Below, piece by piece: positions 8,667 through 14,888 of a stretch of 25,007 bases of DNA. Each line of letters opens with the position of its first letter. Positions within the stretch are counted from its first letter, which is position 1. The stretch is from Candidatus Omnitrophota bacterium (GTDB lineage Bacteria; Omnitrophota; Gorgyraeia; Zapsychrales; Zapsychraceae), in contig JAKQLT010000189.1 in assembly GCA_029567025.1 (NCBI GenBank), forward strand, positions 1 through 25,007, given 5' to 3'. The position numbers were made by a program, and so were the translations under genes. The notes below the pieces were generated by a model. That model was not told the origin of the DNA. It saw nothing but the letters and a program-made list of their open reading frames with translations, and made no database searches.

Positions 8667-9662
8667 TTATTCAATAGGAATAATGATCGTAACACCCGCT
8701 TTAAGCTTATTAGGATCTTTAATGCGATCTTTATTTAATTCATAAAGATATTTCCAACGGCTCGCCTTCCCTAATTCTTTCTGGGCAATTTTAGAAAGAG
8801 AATCATCTTTCTGAATCACATATTCTCTCGTCGAGACTTTAACAGCCGAAACCACTTCTTCTTTCTTTTCAACAAGATATTTACCTTCTTCTAAAACTTT
8901 GACTTGTTTATCTTCAGGAGTCTTCCCAGCTGGTAGCATCAGCTCTTCGACTTCCGCTATCATAAATTGCGCGTTACGATCTTTTTGCATACCTACCAAA
9001 TCATTAATAGGCGCGACCGCATCTAATTTTCCGCGACTGATAATTTTAATTCGTTTTTCCGGAATCCCATTATCCAGCATAAACTTCTCAACAACCTCTC
9101 CGCGCTTTTTACCCAATTTCAAATTATATTCATCAGACCCGCGAGCATCACAATTGCCAGTTATTAAAATATCGGCCTCAGGATTGCGTTGGAGAGTTTT
9201 TACCGCTTGATTCAAAATCGGCAAATGATCATCTCTTAAATCCGCTTTGTTATAATCAAAATAAATTTTCACATTACGAATAATTTTTTTAATCAATAAA
9301 GACGGTCTGAGTTCTGGTATTTTGGCCTCAACAGGTTGTATCTTAGATTTTTCTACAGGCTTTTCCTCGTCATCCGCCTTATAATCAAAAATAATCTTAT
9401 AAACATAAACATATCCTCGATTTCCCCAAGGTCTGGCCTCCCCAGGCAGCTCCGGCCACCACCAATAACCGCCTTTTTCAGTATCTTGAACCGGGGCGGG
9501 TTGCGCGTCTGTTGGCCACCATTGAAATTCTTTCTGCATTTCCTCCAATTGTTTTTTCTTTCTTATCTCACGGGATTCTTTTCCACCCCAAGCTTGCGAT
9601 GAGGTGGGCCATAAACCCAAGAACAAAAAAACCATTATTAAAAAAATTCGTGTGATTTTCAT
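8667..9662 (-). CDS. Periplasmic OmpA-domain protein with C-terminal LysM domain
   Basis: A 331-residue exported protein. The signal peptide ends at about SSQA (residue 24). A tryptophan- and proline-rich segment (47-80, with QWWP, YWWWPELP and RPWG) is followed by an OmpA C-terminal domain at about 130-235 (YFDYNKADL, then the peptidoglycan-contact motif CDARGSDEYN at 171-180, and DRNAQF). A LysM domain follows at about 280-329 (REYVIQKDDSLSKIAQKELG to the end). Two different wall-binding modules in one chain suggest a wall-organising or tethering role. TAGGGAGGGAAAA upstream sets the start. The TM-PGB and lipoprotein-PGB genes follow, making a run of three proteins with wall-binding modules. 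Confidence 0.9.
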   Translation of the reverse strand: MKITRIFLIMVFLFLGLWPTSSQAWGGKESREIRKKKQLEEMQKEFQWWPTDAQPAPVQDTEKGGYWWWPELPGEARPWGNRGYVYVYKIIFDYKADDEEKPVEKSKIQPVEAKIPELRPSLLIKKIIRNVKIYFDYNKADLRDDHLPILNQAVKTLQRNPEADILITGNCDARGSDEYNLKLGKKRGEVVEKFMLDNGIPEKRIKIISRGKLDAVAPINDLVGMQKDRNAQFMIAEVEELMLPAGKTPEDKQVKVLEEGKYLVEKKEEVVSAVKVSTREYVIQKDDSLSKIAQKELGKASRWKYLYELNKDRIKDPNKLKAGVTIIIPIE

Positions 9663-9696
9663 TTTTCCCTCCCTAAATAATAAAATTAATAAAATA

Positions 9697-10305
9697 TTAT
9701 TTGTTTTTTTGTATCGTCACTTGATCAGGGCCTATAATACCAGCAGATATTACCGTGCGCAAGGCCTCTTCAACAGTCAAACTCGAATCTTTCGCTTGAG
9801 ATTCTTTCAAAATAACCAGAAACCCGGATGTCGGGTTCGGAGCCGTCGGAATAAAAACCTTTAATAATTTCTCTTTTGTTTCTTTATCTTCAAGAGTCCC
9901 GGTTACAAAACCAATAGCCCAAACATCAGGATTAAAGTAATCCACTAATACGACACGTTTAAAAAGATTTTTTTCTGGAAGAGAAAAAGAAAACGATAAT
10001 TGCTTTCCTACTTGATAAATAGTTTTAATAATTGGAATACGATTCGAAATGCTTTCCAAAATATTAAAAAATCGTCGGCCAATGACATTGCTGGCCAAAT
10101 ATCCAATCACATATAAAAAAAGAAGGACTAAAAGAAGCCCTAACCCGGGAATGCGAAACCCGATAAATTTTTGAATCACATTAACGATACGTTTATCAAT
10201 CGCGACATAAAAGAACCACACAACAAAAAAAGACAATCCAATAGGAATAGAAGCTAAAAGCCCGCGAAAAATATACATACGAAAATGTTTCCATCGATCC
10301 GTCAT
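9697..10305 (-). CDS. DUF502 family membrane protein
   Basis: A 202-residue protein of the DUF502 family, whose function is not established. Two membrane helices lie at about 13-37 and 53-76, followed by the conserved IPIIKTIYQVGKQL segment and a soluble beta-rich C-terminal domain with PTAPNPTSGFLVIL. The ATG at 10305 is chosen because AAAGGATTTTT sits just upstream; a TTG at 10323 in frame would add six residues without better support. It begins 31 nt after the ferritin stop, so it may be the last gene of the oxidative-stress operon or the first of the envelope group. Confidence 0.88.
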   Translation of the reverse strand: MTDRWKHFRMYIFRGLLASIPIGLSFFVVWFFYVAIDKRIVNVIQKFIGFRIPGLGLLLVLLFLYVIGYLASNVIGRRFFNILESISNRIPIIKTIYQVGKQLSFSFSLPEKNLFKRVVLVDYFNPDVWAIGFVTGTLEDKETKEKLLKVFIPTAPNPTSGFLVILKESQAKDSSLTVEEALRTVISAGIIGPDQVTIQKNK

Positions 10306-10336
10306 AAAAATCCTTTCTAACAATCTTAGTAAAAAA

Positions 10337-10822
10337 TTAGGTGCGTGCGCCTAAGGCCTTATCCAACATCAACATCGCCGGAGAATCATCTTTTATATAA
10401 TCCAATTGGCCTAAAATTTCTGAGGCATGGCTTTCTTCTTCTACTTGCTCGGCGACAAACCATTGAAGGAAAATACCCGCAGCATTATCATTAGCCGCTA
10501 CAGCAGTCTCATAAAGCTTATTAATAGAAGCCGTAACAAACTGTTCATGTTTTAAGGTTTTCTGAAAAACATCTTTCACAGATGAATAATCCACCGATGG
10601 TTTAGCGATCGCATCTAATTCAACCTCACACCCGCGCTCAAGAAGATAATGAAAAATTTTCATCGCGTGTTCCATTTCTTCTTTGGCTTGTAATTGCATC
10701 CACTTGCTACATCCAAGCAATGTTTTCTTTTCCAAATAAACTGCCATCCCTAAATATAAATACGCCGAGAACATTTCTTTATTGATTTGTTCATTCATGG
10801 CTTTTAATAATTTTTTATCCAT
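10337..10822 (-). CDS. ftn: Non-haem ferritin
   Basis: A 161-residue ferritin that oxidises Fe2+ and stores iron as a mineral in a protein shell. The four-helix bundle and the ferroxidase site are visible: Glu16 in NKEMFSAYLY, the pair in KEEMEHAMK (Glu49 and His52), a mid-chain Glu in KTLKHEQ, and the QVEEESHAS helix. Length and motifs match bacterial FtnA-type proteins. The start at 10822 follows a near-perfect GAAGGAGG; the longer reading from 10858 would begin inside a stem-loop. In this operon it would sequester iron freed by superoxide and peroxide and so limit hydroxyl-radical chemistry. Confidence 0.95.
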   Translation of the reverse strand: MDKKLLKAMNEQINKEMFSAYLYLGMAVYLEKKTLLGCSKWMQLQAKEEMEHAMKIFHYLLERGCEVELDAIAKPSVDYSSVKDVFQKTLKHEQFVTASINKLYETAVAANDNAAGIFLQWFVAEQVEEESHASEILGQLDYIKDDSPAMLMLDKALGART

Positions 10823-10848
10823 AATGCCTCCTTCGTAGTTAACGAACA

Positions 10849-10873
10849 CTTGCGCCATTTTACTTCGCGCAAG
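10849..10873 (-). promoter_or_regulatory. Stem-loop between superoxide reductase and ferritin genes
   Basis: The 58-nt gap between the two genes holds a perfect 7-bp inverted repeat, CTTGCGC and GCGCAAG, with an 11-nt loop. No T-run follows, so it is not a classical terminator. It could be an mRNA processing or stability element that sets ferritin levels apart from the upstream genes. That role is an inference. Confidence 0.45.
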
Positions 10874-10880
10874 ATGTAAA

Positions 10881-11276
10881 TTATTCCACTTTTAAATTTT
10901 TAGAACTTTCCCAAAGCCCATGAATATTGCAATAGGATGTTGCCAGAATCGTTCCTGACTTCTCCGTCTTAAAACTGACCTCAACACAAGGTTCGGTAAC
11001 AATCGTACTCGTATTTGGTCCTTTGGCGGATGCGCCATGCGCTGTAAAATCAAATTTTCCAATCTCTACCGGGAATTTTTCACCATCAGGATGAAAATAA
11101 ACCGCGATCCAACTAATATGATGTTCGGTTGTATTCGGATGCGCGATTTCTTCGCCAACTTTCACTGTTATTTTAAACGCCTGCCCCAATTTTATAGCGT
11201 CTGGCGCTTTAATTGCCGGAACATGTTTCTCAGCTTTCCAATCACCGGATTGATAAACGTCTTTTATATTCGACAT
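10881..11276 (-). CDS. Superoxide reductase (class II, neelaredoxin type)
   Basis: A 131-residue superoxide reductase, which reduces superoxide to hydrogen peroxide without making oxygen. All active-site features are visible: the EKHVP motif (Glu16, Lys17, His18), AHPNTTEHHI with His46 and His52, and the C-terminal CNIHG with Cys116 and His119, which together form the Fe(His)4Cys centre. There is no N-terminal desulforedoxin domain, so it is the one-iron class. The probable electron donor is the rubredoxin encoded first in the same operon. Its product peroxide would be taken by the rubrerythrin encoded just upstream. AAAGAGGTTTGTT precedes the ATG. Confidence 0.95.
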   Translation of the reverse strand: MSNIKDVYQSGDWKAEKHVPAIKAPDAIKLGQAFKITVKVGEEIAHPNTTEHHISWIAVYFHPDGEKFPVEIGKFDFTAHGASAKGPNTSTIVTEPCVEVSFKTEKSGTILATSYCNIHGLWESSKNLKVE

Positions 11277-11300
11277 AACAAACCTCTTTCTTTTTTAAAA

Positions 11301-11804
11301 TTAAAATTTTTTAAAAATACTCTTTTTCGCTTTACACACCGGACAAAAATCTTCTGGCTCACCTTCGTGGGTATAGCCGCAAATCGGACAAATATAAACT
11401 TCTTTTAAGGTAATATCTTGGCCCGCAATGACTGTTTCTTTTGCTTTTTGATACATGACCGCGTGAATTTTTTCTGCCTGTAAAGCATAATGAATGCTTT
11501 TCTCCGCTTCTTTCTCACCTTGAAATTTCGCATCCACATCATAGACGGCATACATTTCAGCTACTTCAAAATTTTCCCCTTCCATCGCTGACTGAAGGTT
11601 TTCCGCTGTCTTTCCCACGCCACTTAAAACTTTTAAGTGATTAATCGCATGGACTTGTTCGGCATAAGCAATCGCGCGAAACATCCGAGCGACATTGACC
11701 TTTCCTTCTTTTTCCGCTGTATCCGCAAAGGCCAAATATTTCATATGCGCTTGGGATTCGCCTGAAAAAGCATTCTTTAAATTTTGTTTTGTCATTTCAT
11801 GCAT
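11301..11804 (-). CDS. rbr: Rubrerythrin
   Basis: A 167-residue rubrerythrin, the NADH-dependent (via rubredoxin) peroxide reductase of anaerobes. The N-terminal di-iron four-helix bundle shows ESQAHMKY (Glu16), AEQVHAINH (Glu49, His52), Glu83 and AEKIHAVMY (Glu111, His114). The C-terminal rubredoxin-like domain has CPICG (139-143) and CPVC (154-157). Length is slightly below the classical 191 residues, as in other short rubrerythrins. AAGGAGA precedes the ATG at 11804. The 56-nt gap to the upstream reductase gene contains only the ribosome site and AT-rich sequence. Confidence 0.95.
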   Translation of the reverse strand: MHEMTKQNLKNAFSGESQAHMKYLAFADTAEKEGKVNVARMFRAIAYAEQVHAINHLKVLSGVGKTAENLQSAMEGENFEVAEMYAVYDVDAKFQGEKEAEKSIHYALQAEKIHAVMYQKAKETVIAGQDITLKEVYICPICGYTHEGEPEDFCPVCKAKKSIFKKF

Positions 11805-11860
11805 ATTTTTTTCTCCTTGTTTTTAAAATAATTGATACTACGCATATACTGAAATGGAAC

Positions 11861-12571
11861 TTAATAGCCCATAAAAGTTTCAATCATGAGTCGTTCATCG
11901 CCCAGATTAAGATTCTTACAAACCATTTGCATAGCCGTAACCATCGCCGGCGGGCCAAAAATAAACCACACACGGTCTTTATAATCTTCAACAGTTTGTA
12001 AAATAAGGTCTTTGGTAATCATCCCTGTATAAATTTTATCGTCTTTCGGTTTCTCAGAAACCACCGAATGAATGATTTTTATGTTTTGATTTTCGTGTTC
12101 CCAATCCGCCAATTCTTCTTTAAAAGCAATATCCGCCACCGTCCAATTCGAATAAACCATAACGACATTTGTCGGGAGTTTTTGTAACGCAATATGCTCA
12201 ATAATAGAAATGGCCGGTGTCACACCAATTCCGCCAACAAGAAAACCAATTTTGGGATGTGCCGGATTAAAAACACATTTTCCCATCGGGCCTTTAAAAA
12301 GAACTTCTTTACCAACTTTTAAACTATCTAATTTATCAGAAAATTTACTTTCAGATATTTTTTTAGTGACCTCGATGTAATCTTTGCCAGACGCGCAAGA
12401 AAATGATAAATATTTATTAAGAGCGCCGTTTTTTCTGTCTTTCTCATCAAAAATCACTTGAACAAATTGGCCAGGTAAAAAATCCAATTTTTCTTTTAAG
12501 GCAAAACGAAAACTTTCCACATTACTGGTACGTTCAATGCGTTCTATTAATTTTCCTCTAAATTCCTGCAT
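11861..12571 (-). CDS. FAD-binding NAD(P)H oxidoreductase (ferredoxin reductase family)
   Basis: A 236-residue flavoprotein of the ferredoxin-NADP+ reductase superfamily. The N-terminal FAD barrel contains FLPGQFVQV and KYLSFSCAS, the place of the usual RxYS motif. The NAD(P)-binding domain contains FLVGGIGVTPAISII (about 110-124), VMVYSNWT and FGPPAMV (near the C-terminus). No iron-sulphur or haem domain is attached. In this operon the simplest role is NAD(P)H:rubredoxin reductase feeding the flavodiiron protein, rubrerythrin and superoxide reductase. That assignment is an inference from position. An AAAGGAG precedes the start. Confidence 0.87.
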   Translation of the reverse strand: MQEFRGKLIERIERTSNVESFRFALKEKLDFLPGQFVQVIFDEKDRKNGALNKYLSFSCASGKDYIEVTKKISESKFSDKLDSLKVGKEVLFKGPMGKCVFNPAHPKIGFLVGGIGVTPAISIIEHIALQKLPTNVVMVYSNWTVADIAFKEELADWEHENQNIKIIHSVVSEKPKDDKIYTGMITKDLILQTVEDYKDRVWFIFGPPAMVTAMQMVCKNLNLGDERLMIETFMGY

Positions 12572-12583
12572 AAAACTCCTTTT

Positions 12584-13075
12584 TCATTCTTTAAAATTCC
12601 TCTTATTCGCCGACGGCGGGCTAAGATCAATAATACGTTCCACGTCAATTTCAATTAAATGCTGTGGATGTTTGGGCAAATGAACCTCAAAATGCTTTTT
12701 GGTTGTCACGCCGCGCTGAATGCTCGCTATCATTCTTTTAGAAACTCTTTGAATGATACGATTCTCCCATTCTTTGACAATATGTTCTTTAATATCCGCT
12801 CGGGACACAAGTTTCGCTTTTCCCTGTAAGGTAAAACCCATAAATCGGTCTTCATCAACAACGGTTAAACTGACTGTTGAATTTTCTAAAAGATTGCGAT
12901 GTGTTTTTCCTGTATATAAATCAATAACAAAAACTTTTCCTTCTTTTTCAATACCGACGAGCCCTTTAACCGAACAATGAATTCTTTTTTGAGTATCAAT
13001 GGTCGATATAATAATAGCGCCTTGTTTGCTAAAAAGCTTTATGATCTCATCAGATAATTCAATCGTTTTGCCCAT
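12584..13075 (-). CDS. FMN-binding split-barrel protein (pyridoxamine-phosphate-oxidase-like)
   Basis: A 163-residue protein with the PNPOx-like split-barrel pattern: AIIISTIDTQKRIHCSVKG (about 20-38), VFVIDLYTGKTHRNLLENS and VSLTVVD, followed by FTLQGKAKLV. Such proteins bind FMN or related cofactors; many are flavin reductases or of unknown activity. It starts 2 nt after the flavodiiron stop and is clearly co-transcribed, so it probably serves redox chemistry in this operon rather than vitamin B6 synthesis. The precise substrate cannot be read from the sequence. Confidence 0.82.
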   Translation of the reverse strand: MGKTIELSDEIIKLFSKQGAIIISTIDTQKRIHCSVKGLVGIEKEGKVFVIDLYTGKTHRNLLENSTVSLTVVDEDRFMGFTLQGKAKLVSRADIKEHIVKEWENRIIQRVSKRMIASIQRGVTTKKHFEVHLPKHPQHLIEIDVERIIDLSPPSANKRNFKE

Positions 13076-13077
13076 CG

Positions 13078-14256
13078 CTAAACATTTAGTTTGTTTTTAA
13101 TCAGAGAAACCGTTTTATCCAAAGATTTTAACTCTTCCGCATCAGGAATAAATTTTATATAATTTCCATCGCTAATAAGTTCTAATCCTGCCTCTTGGCA
13201 AGAAGATTCTAATTCTTTAAATCCAACTGTTGACCAACCATAAGAGCCAAAGGTAAAACCATAACGATTTTTAGGTTTTAAGCCCTTCATATACATCATC
13301 AAACTTGCCATACTTGGAAGCATATGATTATTAAGCATCGGCGTCCCTAAAAGGATCATTTGAGACAGCATAATATCCGTCACAACATCAGAAATATGCG
13401 CCGTTTGCAAATTCATCAATTTAACGCTTATTCCTTCTTTATCAAGCGCTGTAAACAAATATTTCGCCATCATTTCCGTCGAATGCCACATTGTGTCATA
13501 AACAATAAGCACTTTTTTATCTGACTGATACAACGCCCATTTTTGATAAGAAGCCACTATTTTTTTAATATCGTCGGGCTTGCGCCAAATAAGCCCATGC
13601 GAGGGGCAAATCGTTTCTATCTTTAAATCTTTTATGACATCTAAAACTTTTAACACTTGCGCGCCAAACGGCAAAACAATATTCGCGTAATATTTGGTAG
13701 CTTCGGCTATAGCAATATCCAAACCGACTTCATCGACATAACGCTCGCTTGAGGCATAATGCTGGCCAAAGGCATCATTAGAAAATAAAATGGCATCGCT
13801 TTCTAAATAAGTCGCCATAGAATCCGGCCAATGAACCATCGGCATTAAAAAAAACTTTAATTTTCTCTTACCGATATCTAAAACATCTCCCGTCTGAACA
13901 ACTTTAAATTTCCAATTCTTTTTAAAATGCCTCTTGAGGCCTTCTTCGCCTTTGGGCGAACAAACGATTTGCGCGTTTGGACAATATTTCAAAAGTTCAT
14001 CAATCGCACCGGAATGATCCATTTCCGTATGATTAGAAACAATATATTGGATCTTGGCAGGATCAATAATTTCTTTAATGCGGGTTATCATCTCTTGAGA
14101 GCCATAAGATTTAACCGCGTCAATTAAAGTAGGCTTTTCATCTAAAATAAGGTAAGAATTATAAGTAGAACCCGATGGAGTATCGTAACCATGAAAATTA
14201 CGCAAATCCCAATCAATAGAACCAACCCAAAAGATGTTTTCTTTGATCTTGTGCAT
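13078..14256 (-). CDS. Flavodiiron protein (rubredoxin:oxygen oxidoreductase, FprA type)
   Basis: A 392-residue class A flavodiiron protein that reduces O2 (or NO) with electrons from rubredoxin. The N-terminal metallo-beta-lactamase domain keeps a full di-iron ligand set: HTEMDH (His76, Glu78, Asp80, His81), His142 in VHWPDS, Asp161 in SNDAFG and His220 in PSHGLIW. The C-terminal flavodoxin domain (about 247-392) shows the FMN loop YDTMWHSTEMMA, then GTPMLNNHMLP and FGSYGWS. Length is normal. It starts 10 nt after rubredoxin with only a weak ribosome site, consistent with coupled translation. O2 versus NO preference cannot be told from the sequence. Confidence 0.95.
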   Translation of the reverse strand: MHKIKENIFWVGSIDWDLRNFHGYDTPSGSTYNSYLILDEKPTLIDAVKSYGSQEMITRIKEIIDPAKIQYIVSNHTEMDHSGAIDELLKYCPNAQIVCSPKGEEGLKRHFKKNWKFKVVQTGDVLDIGKRKLKFFLMPMVHWPDSMATYLESDAILFSNDAFGQHYASSERYVDEVGLDIAIAEATKYYANIVLPFGAQVLKVLDVIKDLKIETICPSHGLIWRKPDDIKKIVASYQKWALYQSDKKVLIVYDTMWHSTEMMAKYLFTALDKEGISVKLMNLQTAHISDVVTDIMLSQMILLGTPMLNNHMLPSMASLMMYMKGLKPKNRYGFTFGSYGWSTVGFKELESSCQEAGLELISDGNYIKFIPDAEELKSLDKTVSLIKNKLNV

Positions 14257-14266
14257 AAAATACTTT

Positions 14267-14428
14267 TTAATCTACAGGTTCAAAATCATTTTTCCCAACG
14301 CCGCAATCCGGGCAAACCCAATTATCCGGCAAAGCATCAAAAGATGTTCCCGCAGGAATTCCATTATCCACATCACCCACTGCTGGGTCGTAAATATAAC
14401 CACATACTGTGCATCGATATTTTTTCAT
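14267..14428 (-). CDS. Rubredoxin
   Basis: A 53-residue rubredoxin, a one-iron electron carrier. The two iron-binding knuckles CTVCG and CPDCG are spaced as in classical rubredoxins. The Tyr/Asp region GYIYDPAVGD and the conserved PDNWVCP segment are present. A perfect AAGGAGG lies six nt before the ATG. It is the first gene of the oxygen-defence operon, downstream of a sigma70-like promoter, and is the obvious donor for the flavodiiron protein encoded 10 nt downstream. Confidence 0.97.
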   Translation of the reverse strand: MKKYRCTVCGYIYDPAVGDVDNGIPAGTSFDALPDNWVCPDCGVGKNDFEPVD

Positions 14429-14480
14429 ATCAAGCCTCCTTAAGAATAAAAAAAATTATTTAATTCTAAAAACCGGTGTT

Positions 14481-14508
14481 ATTTTAAGAAAACATCGGCT
14501 CATGTCAA
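14481..14508 (-). promoter_or_regulatory. Sigma70-type promoter of the oxygen-defence operon
   Basis: On the minus strand, a perfect -35 TTGACA (14503-14508) is followed after 16 nt by TAAAAT (14481-14486, 5 of 6 matches). Transcription would start near 14474, about 45 nt before the rubredoxin ATG. The predicted start region contains AACACCGGTTTT, a near-palindrome that might be an operator; that part is speculative. Confidence 0.7.
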
Positions 14509-14524
14509 GCATATTTCTTGTGAC

Positions 14525-14544
14525 AAAAAATCTTAGGCAGATTT
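14525..14544 (-). terminator. Weak AT-rich terminator candidate after the two-helix protein gene
   Basis: AAATCT and AGATTT form a 6-bp stem with a 5-nt loop overlapping the stop codon, followed by a T-run. The stem is AT-rich, so termination would be partial and some read-through into the oxygen-defence operon is possible. Confidence 0.35.
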
Positions 14545-14769
14545 ATTCTCAATGTTCATTTCAGCGTCAAGAACACTATTAATCTTTTGAGATATTTTAA
14601 TGAAGGTATATCCTAAAAAGAAAATCAAAATACCAATAGGGACTTCACTTATTTTTCCATAAATAACGCTTACAAACACAACCAACAACCCAAGAAAAAC
14701 AGGTAAAAATCCGCTACGATACGCGGTCGTGCTTAAATTCTGAAGCATTTTAATGTTTTCTTCTTTCAT
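14533..14769 (-). CDS. Small two-helix membrane protein, unknown function
   Basis: A 78-residue protein with two hydrophobic helices separated by a short loop (about 20-38 and 43-60), a basic/polar N-terminus and an acidic-polar C-terminal tail. I do not recognise the family. AAAGGAGGAAAA sits just before the ATG at 14769, which is preferred over an in-frame ATG at 14805 lacking a good site. It has its own extended -10 promoter and lies between the large exported protein and the oxygen-defence operon, but nothing visible ties it to either. Confidence 0.7.
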   Translation of the reverse strand: MKEENIKMLQNLSTTAYRSGFLPVFLGLLVVFVSVIYGKISEVPIGILIFFLGYTFIKISQKINSVLDAEMNIENKSA

Positions 14770-14827
14770 TTTTCCTCCTTTTATAAAAAAATTAATGATC
14801 TGCATCAGAATGAATTATGTGGGCGGT

Positions 14828-14836
14828 ATTATAACA
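14828..14836 (-). promoter_or_regulatory. Extended -10 promoter for the two-helix protein
   Basis: On the minus strand the sequence TGTTATAAT gives a perfect -10 TATAAT with the TG extension. No good -35 is present (TTGTTT at a 19-nt spacing is the nearest), which is normal for extended -10 promoters. Transcription would start near 14821, about 50 nt before the ATG at 14769. Confidence 0.6.
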
Positions 14837-14888
14837 TAAGTCTAATAAATACAAACAATATTATTTATAAGGTAAGGATTGCCCATCT

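Noticed and set aside
8899..9210. Plus-strand reading frames opposite the minus-strand genes
   Set aside because: They lack ribosome sites and protein-like composition and lie fully opposite well-supported genes; this applies to all plus-strand frames except rpsT.
9663..9696. AT-only inverted repeat AATAATA/TATTATT between DUF502 and the OmpA-LysM gene as a terminator
   Set aside because: Seven A-T pairs around a long loop are too weak, and a good ribosome site follows at once; read-through is more likely.
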